NCBI GenBank assembly: GCA_030836605.1
Contig: JAUPMC010000052.1
Span: forward strand, 1 to 11,434
DNA: 11,434 bases
Direction: 5' to 3'
Origin: Thermoplasmatota archaeon
GTDB taxonomy: Archaea; Thermoplasmatota; Thermoplasmata; UBA10834
In this document: positions 1-6,744 of the stretch, piece after piece
How positions within the stretch are numbered: the first letter of the stretch is position 1
Layout of the letters: every line of letters begins with the position of its first letter
The notes under the pieces: generated by a model
What the model saw: only the letters and a program-made list of their open reading frames with translations
What the model was told of the DNA's origin: nothing
Database searches by the model: none
Translations under genes and position numbers: made by a program

Positions 1-8
1 GAGAGGAG

Positions 9-440
9 ATGGTCGACAGGAAGATCAATGCCTACGCCCAGAAGAAGAGGGAACTCGACTCGATAGAGGCGGCGCTGACCGAGAGGCGCGAGAACGCGCA
101 TGGCGATGTCGGCCAGGAGCGGAAGGCCCCTGACAGGGGCGACCCGGCCTTGGCCCGCAGGATAAGGGCGGTCCACGAACTCGTGGCCGCAGAGGGCGCG
201 TGCGACGACTTGGAGCCATGCCTGGCCTCCCTGGAGGGGCATGTGAGGAGGCTCGTGGTCGCCAGGTCGGAGCTGGAGCAGATGGTCGCGCAGATGCAGG
301 AGGGCGAGACCGAGGTCAAGACCCTCCTCAAGGCCCTCGACGGCCTGTTGGGCCAGTTGCCGACCGGGGTCGTGGACAGGTTCTCGAAGTCGGAGGAATT
401 CAAGCTCTACGAGCGTGTCTTGGACCGGCTCAATGTCTGA
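9..440 (+). CDS. Small helical protein of unknown function, possibly 5'-truncated
   Basis: I do not recognise this protein. From the ATG shown it is 143 residues, soluble, and rich in Glu, Arg, Leu and Ala, with no signal peptide or membrane segment. Residues 1-35 and 46-115 look helical and charged, possibly a short coiled coil, separated by a Gly/Asp/Pro-containing linker (about 32-46). The C-terminus (about 117-139) reads LPTGVVDRFSKSEEFKLYER followed by VLD. This resembles the LP-x-x-x-(V/I)-x-x-F-x-x-S-x-x-F-x-L-Y-x-(K/R)-(V/I)-L endings I recall from some archaeal coiled-coil accessory proteins, such as archaellum FlaC/D-type proteins; that link is weak. The purine-rich GAGGAG touches the ATG with no spacer, which is poor for a ribosome binding site, and the frame is open to the window edge. 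The true start may therefore lie upstream. The next gene is on the same strand after 98 nt, so the two may be functionally linked, but that gap has its own promoter-like sequence. Confidence 0.6.
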   Translation: MVDRKINAYAQKKRELDSIEAALTERRENAHGDVGQERKAPDRGDPALARRIRAVHELVAAEGACDDLEPCLASLEGHVRRLVVARSELEQMVAQMQEGETEVKTLLKALDGLLGQLPTGVVDRFSKSEEFKLYERVLDRLNV

Positions 441-447
441 CGGTGCA

Positions 448-470
448 TTTAATGTACATCCGGATATATT
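448..470 (+). promoter_or_regulatory. Probable TATA-type promoter of the DUF835/coiled-coil gene
   Basis: The gap between the two left-hand genes contains an AT-rich island in otherwise GC-rich DNA. ATATATT at 464-470 is a plausible archaeal TATA box, which would place transcription start near 490-495 and give a leader of about 45 nt. Directly upstream, where a BRE or a repressor would sit, is the 8-bp palindrome ATGTACAT (452-459). A GGAG at 525-528 lies 10 nt before the ATG at 539 and is a fair ribosome binding site. This rests on base composition and spacing only. Confidence 0.45.
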
Positions 471-538
471 ACGAGAGTACGCCCCTCAGCATCGATTTCC
501 CCCCAGGTGCTGCGGCTTGAGCGCGGAGTTCGGCGAAC

Positions 539-3500
539 ATGGGACTTAGAGACAAGGCTAGAGAGAGCGGTGCGAAGCCCGAGGAGGCTCCTGCGCAGAC
601 CGAGGAGCCCCCGGCCACGGCAGAGGCAGCCGTCGAGGAGACGGCCCCGGCCAAGCCTTCGGCCGCGGCCCGCCTCGAGGCCTCGGTAACGGACCTGGTC
701 CAGGAGGAGAGGCCCGAGGTGGCCTACTCGTTGTTCTTGTCGGAGATCGCCGACGGACGAAAGGGCATGATAGTGTCCAGGACGTACCCGAAGAACCTCC
801 GCAAGGCCCTGAAGCTCAAAGACGTCCCGATCCTATGGCTCACGAACGCGATGAGCGACGAGGCGGTAGGCCCCAAGGACCTCGAGAGGCTCACGCTGGC
901 CATCAAGAGGTTCCTCGAGGAGGGCGGCGGGAACCTGGTGCTCATAGACTCACTGGAGTATCTGATCACCAACAACAAGTTCGCCAGCGTCATGAGGCTG
1001 CTGCAGACCCTCCGCGACCTCATCATGGTCCAGAAGGCCATATGCATAGTCTCGCTCAAGTCCTCCACTCTGGAGCCTGAGAGGCTGGGACCGGTGCAGA
1101 GGGAGCTCGAGGTCTACTCGCCCGACGAGACCAAGCCTATCCCGCAAGTGCCTGGCCTCGAGAGCAAACTCCTGGCGGAGCTGAAGCAGGACGAGGCGGT
1201 CATCGAGGCGGAGAAGGTCCAGGACGAGAAGGGGCGCCTCGATGAGATGAGGCAGAAGCTCGATGCCGACAGGGCCACGCTCGACGGCGAGAGGAAGGAT
1301 CTCGACAAGGAGCGCCAGGAGGTCAAGCAGACCCTCCTCAAGGTCAGGCAGACCAGGAAGGAGCTGGAGGATTTCAGGATCAAGCTCACGAAGGAGGAGG
1401 CGGACCTCACCTCGAAGGTCAGGGCGAGGCTCGACAAGGAGATGAAGACCCTCGAGACCAAGAGGTCGAACCTCCAGGCCGTCGAGAAGGAGATAGAGTC
1501 ACGGTACCTTCAGCTCGACAAGGTCGTGAGCCTCAAGACGGAGCAGAGGACACTCGAGCTCCAGGGAGAGGCCAAGAGACTCGAGGGTGACAGGACGAAG
1601 CTGGCCGACCTGGCCGCGAGACTCGAGTCTGACCGCCGCTCGGTGGACGAGCGCCTCGCGGGCGTGCGCGAGAAGGAGGAGCAACTCGCGAAAGAGGTCG
1701 CGGACGCCGACGCCAGGGAGAGGGGGCTCCAGGAGGCGGAGAATGCCTTCGCGGAGACGAAGATCGAGCTCGAGCAGGTCCGCACGTCGATAGACTCCGA
1801 TCGGAAGGAGTTCGAGAGGTCCAAGAAGGCGGGGGAGCAGGAGATATCCGGCCTCAAGTCCGAGGTCGAGCGCCACGAGCAGGAGGTCTCGCAGCGGGAG
1901 GAGTCAGTCACCCGTCTCACCCACGAGCTGGACGCATTGCGGTCCAAGCTCGTCTCACAGGAACAGATACTCACGCAGCGCGAGGCGAAGCTCGCGTCGA
2001 AGCTCGAGGAGACATCCGCGAGGGAGATGAAGCTGGCGGCCGCCGAGGAGGAGGCGAAGCAGCTCATGGAGAAGGCCGCCCGGATTGAGGAGGCGGCCGT
2101 GGGCAAGGAGGCCCTTCTCGACGAGGAACGGGCGAAGGCGCTCGCGGAGACGGACAGGCTGAAGTCAGAGTCATCCCAGAAGGCCGTCGAGCTGCAGAAG
2201 CGCGAGGAGAAGCTGCGCGCGGACGAGGACAGGTTCTCCGAGGAGAGCGAGGCCAGGCGCAGGACTCTCACGGACTTCGAGACGCAGCTGAAGGAACGGA
2301 GTTCCAACCTCGCGGAGCTCAAAGAGGAGATCGACCGCGTCGAGGCCGAGCAAGCGGACCTGGCGCGCGAGTTGGAGTCCGCGAAGAAGACTTCTGAGGA
2401 GCAGACCCGACAGACCTCGCAGGAGAGGGAGGCGTTCCTGAGGGAGGTCGACGAGACCAAGGAGAAGCTGACCCTGGATAGGAACGCCCTCGAGCAGGCG
2501 AGGCTCGAGTTCGAGACGACCCGGTCGGACACCCAGAGACGGACCTCCGACATGGAGGCTGAGCTGAAGGAGAAGCTGGAGAAGGTCGAGGAGGACCGCA
2601 GGGAGATCGACGAGAAGGCCTACTCCGTGGAAGAGATGAAGGTCATACTCGACCACCGCTCGAGCGACGTCGCCTCGCAGGAGCTCAAGATGGCCGAGGA
2701 ACGCGTGGAGCTCGACCAGGTCAGGCGGGACCTCAACGAGCGCGAGGACGGTTTCAAGTCCTTGGAGAACGAGCTCTCTGTCAACCAGGAGAACCTCAGG
2801 TCCACGGCCCAGATGCTTCAGCAGACCAAGTTCACGCTCGACGAGCGGGAGCGTATGCTGAAGGACCAGCTGGCCAAGAGCGAGGAGGAGCTATCCGAGG
2901 TCCAGAAGGAGAGGTCTGACCTCGCGGAGTCAAAGAATACCATGCGGGAGGAGGAGGCGCGGCTCGCCTCGCGCTCGGAGGAGCTCGCGTCCATGCAGTC
3001 GGAGATGGACTCGTGGAAGAAGGAGCTGGACGAGATAGCGTCCGCGCTCGGGACGCGGGAGTCGGCCCTGGATGTGAAGGAGGCCGAGCTGGACAAGGTC
3101 CTGCCGGGCCTAGAGGGCCGGGAGAAGGCGGCCTCACGCCTCGAGTCGGAGCTTGCCAAACAGGAGGAGTCCCTCAAGCAGAGGGAGAAGGCTCTCGCCG
3201 AGGACGAGGCGGCGGCGGCCGTGGCGAAGGACGAGCTCGGCGCGCTGGAGCTGGAGGTCAGCGAGCGGGAGCAGCGGATAGCCGAGGCCGAGAAGGCCGT
3301 CGAGGCGGCCACGGCGGCATCCGAGCGTGACCGCGCCGAACTCGAGACCCTGAGGACGGAGCTGGAACGCACCCGCGAGGAGGTCGAGCTGCATAGGGAC
3401 TCGACCCACAAGAGCCTCGAGCAGGCGCAGCGCGACGTCGTCGAGATGAAGGTGCAGGGCGAGCACCTCCTGAGGGAGGGGGAGTCCCGGAAGGCCCAGC

Positions 3501-5416
3501 TCGACGCGAGGGAGCAGGAGGTCATGCGGAGGGAGGCCGAGCTCGACGCGATGAGGAACGAGCTCGCGACAGCGGGCGTCGAGCTCTCGGAGCGGATGGC
3601 CGAGACCGACAAGAAGGCGACTGAGGCGGAGTCCAAGACCTCGGAGCTCTCTCGGCGCGAGTCCGCCATGTATCAGGATTCACAGAGGATGACTGAGCTG
3701 GAGAGACAGCTCGCGGCCAAGGAGAAGGCCCTGTCCGACTCCATGGCCGAGCTGGAGGAGGCGAGGTCCGCCCTGGCGGACGAGCGCGACTCCCACTCCG
3801 CGGACACCGAACGATTCAAGGATGACAAGGCGCAGCTCGAGAGGAGCGTCGAGGACTTCGCCACCGAGAGGCAGGCGCACGAGTCCTCGGTCGCGAAGCA
3901 GGAATCGGAGATACAGGCGAGAAGGGCCGAGGTCGAGGCGCTCAAGGAGGAGCTCGTGGAGAAGGCGGCATCGCTCGACATTGCCCGCTCTGGAGTCTCC
4001 GAGCAGGAGAAGTCCCTGGAGTCGAGGGAGTTCGAGGTCCAGACGAGGTCCGCCCAGGTCGCGGACAGGGAGTCTGCCTTGGCTGAGATGACGAAGGCTC
4101 TTGATGCCCGCCAGGCCGAGCTCGACTCCAAGGCCGCGGAGATATCGGACGCCGAGGCCGCCGCCGAGGCCACCGTCAAGGGGTTGGAGGCGAGGCTCTC
4201 CGAGGTCGAGGAGATGGAGTCCGGGATCTCCAAGGACGGCGCGGCCGTCGAGGAGAGGCTGAAGTCTGTCATGTCGCAGGAGGAGTCCCTGAAGGCAAGG
4301 GAGTCAGAGCTGTCGTCCTGGGAGAACGACCTGACCGCGAGGGACTCAGGCATCGAGGCCAAGAAGGCAGCCCTCGAGGCCCGTGAGGTCGCCCTGGCCA
4401 CGATGGAGACCGAGCAGAAGTCGCAGGCGGCGGACATGGCCGCCGAGGCGGAGGACAACAGGCGTGAGCTCGAGGCGATGGGGGCGGAGGTGGAGACGCG
4501 CAGGCAAGATCTCGAGTCCGCCCTGAGCGCGTCGTCCGAGACGCAGGCGGCCCTGGTCGCCAGGGACGCGGCGTTGAGGGCGAGGGAGAGCGAGCTCGGA
4601 GCGCGCGAGCAGGATGTCATCGCGGCCTCTGAGAGGGCCGCGTCGAAGGAGGCGGAGCTCGTCGGCCGCGAGAAGGAGGTCGAGCAGACGGTGTCTGAGT
4701 ACCAGACCGTCCTCGACGAGATCGCCGCCGAGAAGGAGCAGCTCCGAGTACGCGAGGGCGAGCTCACCAGGAAGGTCGACCAGCTCGAGCGGAGCGTGGA
4801 GGAGTTCGAACTCATACAGATCGAGATAGACAGGGACAGGTCATCCGTGCAGCAGAGGGAGAAGGGCCTGGACCAGCTGAAGACCGAGCTCGAGAAGTGG
4901 CGCCAAGAGCTGATGGAACGGCGTCAGAGGCTCGAGGAAGAGGTCCTTGAGAGGGCCGCGGCGATGTCCAAGCAGGCGCCCGCCGAGAAGGCCCCGGGCG
5001 TAGGGATGTCCGACGAGGCCCTCGCGAAGAGGGAGCGGGAGCTGTCGAACCTCGAGGAGTCGTTGAGGTCGAAGGACCGTGACATAGACGCCCGCGAGAG
5101 GGCGGTCACCTCGGAGATGGACCGCCTCGAGAAGGAGCGTGCGGAGGTACAGGACCTCTGGGAGAAGGTCGAGGCGTCCAAGGAAGGGCTCGCGTCAGTT
5201 GACGCGAAGACCTTCGAGGAGCTCGACAGGAAGAGGAAGGACGCTGACGAGGCCTCGGCGAGGCTCTCGGAGCGTGAGGAGGCGGTCCGGGGCGAGGAGC
5301 GGCGACTTGAGGAGGAATGGACCCGGCTGAAGTCGATCCAGACCGAGCTATCAGACCTCGCGCAGATCCTGGACGAGCGAGAGAAGGAGCTTAGAAAATC
5401 AGACGGGGGCGCCTGA
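539..5416 (+). CDS. Giant DUF835-coiled-coil protein (1625 aa)
   Basis: The molecular function is unknown; the architecture suggests a long cytoplasmic rod with a small globular head. Residues 1-50 are a disordered-looking Ala/Glu/Pro-rich leader. Residues about 60-192 match DUF835: strand GMIVSRTYP (76-84), strand ILWLTNAM (98-105), the family hallmark NLVLIDSLEYLITNN (132-146), then a helix and the strand KAICIVSL (166-173). From about 211 to 1620 the sequence is nearly all Glu/Lys/Arg/Leu/Ala/Ser/Asp with heptad spacing. It contains no cysteine (the only one, Cys169, is in DUF835) and prolines only at 856 and in a Gly/Pro hinge at 1481/1486. The rod therefore falls into segments of about 645, 619 and 129 residues. 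There is no signal peptide, membrane helix, Walker motif or zinc hook, so it is not an SMC/Rad50 ATPase. The ATG at 539 is supported by GGAG 10 nt upstream. The C-terminus is short and acidic/basic (KSDGGA). DUF835 is usually described in shorter signalling-type proteins; a fusion to a rod this long is unusual to my knowledge. Confidence 0.88.
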   Translation: MGLRDKARESGAKPEEAPAQTEEPPATAEAAVEETAPAKPSAAARLEASVTDLVQEERPEVAYSLFLSEIADGRKGMIVSRTYPKNLRKALKLKDVPILWLTNAMSDEAVGPKDLERLTLAIKRFLEEGGGNLVLIDSLEYLITNNKFASVMRLLQTLRDLIMVQKAICIVSLKSSTLEPERLGPVQRELEVYSPDETKPIPQVPGLESKLLAELKQDEAVIEAEKVQDEKGRLDEMRQKLDADRATLDGERKDLDKERQEVKQTLLKVRQTRKELEDFRIKLTKEEADLTSKVRARLDKEMKTLETKRSNLQAVEKEIESRYLQLDKVVSLKTEQRTLELQGEAKRLEGDRTKLADLAARLESDRRSVDERLAGVREKEEQLAKEVADADARERGLQEAENAFAETKIELEQVRTSIDSDRKEFERSKKAGEQEISGLKSEVERHEQEVSQREESVTRLTHELDALRSKLVSQEQILTQREAKLASKLEETSAREMKLAAAEEEAKQLMEKAARIEEAAVGKEALLDEERAKALAETDRLKSESSQKAVELQKREEKLRADEDRFSEESEARRRTLTDFETQLKERSSNLAELKEEIDRVEAEQADLARELESAKKTSEEQTRQTSQEREAFLREVDETKEKLTLDRNALEQARLEFETTRSDTQRRTSDMEAELKEKLEKVEEDRREIDEKAYSVEEMKVILDHRSSDVASQELKMAEERVELDQVRRDLNEREDGFKSLENELSVNQENLRSTAQMLQQTKFTLDERERMLKDQLAKSEEELSEVQKERSDLAESKNTMREEEARLASRSEELASMQSEMDSWKKELDEIASALGTRESALDVKEAELDKVLPGLEGREKAASRLESELAKQEESLKQREKALAEDEAAAAVAKDELGALELEVSEREQRIAEAEKAVEAATAASERDRAELETLRTELERTREEVELHRDSTHKSLEQAQRDVVEMKVQGEHLLREGESRKAQLDAREQEVMRREAELDAMRNELATAGVELSERMAETDKKATEAESKTSELSRRESAMYQDSQRMTELERQLAAKEKALSDSMAELEEARSALADERDSHSADTERFKDDKAQLERSVEDFATERQAHESSVAKQESEIQARRAEVEALKEELVEKAASLDIARSGVSEQEKSLESREFEVQTRSAQVADRESALAEMTKALDARQAELDSKAAEISDAEAAAEATVKGLEARLSEVEEMESGISKDGAAVEERLKSVMSQEESLKARESELSSWENDLTARDSGIEAKKAALEAREVALATMETEQKSQAADMAAEAEDNRRELEAMGAEVETRRQDLESALSASSETQAALVARDAALRARESELGAREQDVIAASERAASKEAELVGREKEVEQTVSEYQTVLDEIAAEKEQLRVREGELTRKVDQLERSVEEFELIQIEIDRDRSSVQQREKGLDQLKTELEKWRQELMERRQRLEEEVLERAAAMSKQAPAEKAPGVGMSDEALAKRERELSNLEESLRSKDRDIDARERAVTSEMDRLEKERAEVQDLWEKVEASKEGLASVDAKTFEELDRKRKDADEASARLSEREEAVRGEERRLEEEWTRLKSIQTELSDLAQILDEREKELRKSDGGA

Positions 5417-5425
5417 AGGCGCCCC
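5406..5425. terminator. GC hairpin between convergent genes, stop codon in loop
   Basis: GGGGCGCC (5406-5413), loop TGAA (5414-5417) and GGCGCCCC (5418-5425) form a perfect 8-bp inverted repeat. The loop contains the TGA stop of the giant coiled-coil gene. The structure lies in the short gap before the convergent S-adenosylmethionine synthetase gene (which ends at 5439), so it can serve both transcripts. On the + strand only GGGGTTTG follows; on the - strand a TTTT tract (complement of 5395-5398) follows within 12 nt. Archaeal termination relies mainly on T tracts, so the hairpin could equally act as a 3'-end stabiliser. Confidence 0.5.
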
Positions 5426-5438
5426 GAGGGGTTTGCGC

Positions 5439-6635
5439 CTAGAACGTGCCGACCTTGCCCGCGACGATCTCGTCCGTGAGCTTGTATATGTTCTTCAGCT
5501 GCTCATCGAAGACGGCGGTCGCCTCGCGCTCGTACTTCTTCTTGTCGACATTCGGCGCGTAGATGATGTTGGCGTACGCGGCCTGCGGGTCGTCTATCGG
5601 CCTGCCGATCTGCGACAATATCCTGGCGTGGACCTCGAGGATGTCGCCGCGGCCGACCTTGTATATCTCGTCGGCGACCCTGTTGGAGAGGATGTTGTAC
5701 AGCTTCCCGACATGCGTGACCGGGTTCTTGCCGGCGGAGGCCTCCATGCTCATCGGCCTCATCGGGGTGATGAGGCCGTTCGCCCTGTTGCCCCTGCCTA
5801 CGGAGCCGTCGTCGCCGTTCTCCATCGAGAGCCCGGAGACGGTCAGGTAGTAGATGTCCTTCTTGTAGTCGTCCGCGGTGTTGACATCCACCTTGAGGTT
5901 CCTCTTGGTGTACTTCCCGGCGAAGTCTGCCACGTTCTCCTTCAGCTCCTCGACGACGCTCTTGTAGTGGCTCTTGTCTGGCACCTTGGACGACACCATG
6001 GCGCACGCGATCGTGAGGTTGATGTCCTTGCCGTTCCTGCAGGCCATGACCTTGATGTCCTCGCCGAGCTCGGGCATCTTCTTCCAGAGCTTGCCGTTGA
6101 TGTACCTCTCGGTCTCGAGCGTGATCCTCTCAGTCTCGCTGAGAGGGGCGAAGCCGACGCCGAAGGATGTGTCGTTAGCGAGCAGGCGCTGCGTCTCGTA
6201 TAGCCCCCTGAGGTCGACGCTGCCCTGGCCGATCATGCAGTCGAGTACGACGTCCCAATCGACATCGAGGTTCTTGCAGGTCTTCTCGAGGTAGGAGTAG
6301 GCGGCCTTCATGGCCGTGGTCCTGTACGGCAGCCTCTCGCCATTGACGCTCGTCGTCGCGCGGCCGACAAGCAGGATGTATATGGGCTCGAGTATGGCAC
6401 CGCCGCCGAACTTCGGCGCGGACTGCCCGCCCACTATCTGCGTCTCGTCCGTGTTGTGGTGGAGGACCCGGCCGTACCTCTCGATGTACATCTGACACAG
6501 GGCCCGGCTGACGCTCTCCGCAAGCCCGTCCGCTATGCTGTCAGGGTGACCGATGCCCTTTCGCTCGACGAATTCGACCGACTGCTGCTCGACAGGAGTC
6601 TGCGTGTTCTCCTTGATGAGAATGTTCCTAGCCAT
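5439..6635 (-). CDS. Archaeal-type S-adenosylmethionine synthetase (methionine adenosyltransferase)
   Basis: The enzyme makes S-adenosylmethionine from methionine and ATP, releasing phosphate and pyrophosphate, in the cytoplasm. At 398 residues it has the usual length for the archaeal family, which is highly divergent from bacterial MetK. Recognisable blocks are RKGIGHPDSIADGLAE (25-40), HHNTDE (59-64), GGGAILEPI (77-85), NDTSFGVGFAPLSETER (154-170), the glycine-rich GDDGSVGRGNRANGLI (274-289) and MEASAGKNPVTHVGK (297-311). All are intact, so it should be active. The ATG at 6635 is followed directly by a typical N-terminus (MARNI); GAGG lies a short distance upstream, a weak ribosome binding site. 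It lies 109 nt downstream of the lysine 2,3-aminomutase gene on the same strand, an AdoMet-requiring enzyme. The AT-rich gap suggests it also has its own promoter. It ends with TAG, convergent with the giant coiled-coil gene. Confidence 0.96.
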   Translation of the reverse strand: MARNILIKENTQTPVEQQSVEFVERKGIGHPDSIADGLAESVSRALCQMYIERYGRVLHHNTDETQIVGGQSAPKFGGGAILEPIYILLVGRATTSVNGERLPYRTTAMKAAYSYLEKTCKNLDVDWDVVLDCMIGQGSVDLRGLYETQRLLANDTSFGVGFAPLSETERITLETERYINGKLWKKMPELGEDIKVMACRNGKDINLTIACAMVSSKVPDKSHYKSVVEELKENVADFAGKYTKRNLKVDVNTADDYKKDIYYLTVSGLSMENGDDGSVGRGNRANGLITPMRPMSMEASAGKNPVTHVGKLYNILSNRVADEIYKVGRGDILEVHARILSQIGRPIDDPQAAYANIIYAPNVDKKKYEREATAVFDEQLKNIYKLTDEIVAGKVGTF

Positions 6636-6660
6636 TGGCTCGCCTCGCTGGACTGACGGC

Positions 6661-6710
6661 GAAGAATATGATAGCCTCTCTTAATCCTTTCGTATCAAAT
6701 CGAAAGATTC
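6661..6710 (-). promoter_or_regulatory. AT-rich upstream region of the AdoMet synthetase gene with inverted repeat
   Basis: The gap 6636-6744 is much more AT-rich than its surroundings between 6661 and 6710. It contains CTTTCG (6687-6692) and CGAAAG (6701-6706), a perfect 6-bp inverted repeat with an 8-nt spacer, extendable by AAT/ATT (6683-6685 and 6707-6709) if one base is bulged. On the - strand weak TATA-like stretches (complements of 6664-6672 and 6693-6700) lie 30-65 nt before the ATG. It could be a promoter with an operator, or a hairpin at the 3' end of the upstream gene's transcript; no clear T tract follows it on the - strand. Confidence 0.35.
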
Positions 6711-6744
6711 GCTCAAGGGGTTTGCGAACGCGCGACGACCCGCG

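Noticed and set aside
1510..4815. Long - strand open frames of 283-380 codons inside the giant coiled-coil gene
   Set aside because: They are Ser/Arg/Ala-rich mirror images of the GAG/AAG/CTC-rich rod codons, match no family, and the + strand frame carries DUF835 and heptads throughout.
539..5416. SMC/Rad50-type chromosome ATPase
   Set aside because: There is no Walker A/B or signature motif at either end and no CxxC hook in the coil.
539..5416. DNA-level tandem repeat array in the rod gene
   Set aside because: Recurring GAGCTCGA/AAGGAG words come from codon bias and heptads; I found no long exact repeat units in tandem.
5433..6203. 256-codon + strand frame opposite the AdoMet synthetase gene
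   Set aside because: It is antisense to conserved catalytic blocks and has a Val/Leu/Asp-biased composition typical of a GC-rich shadow frame.
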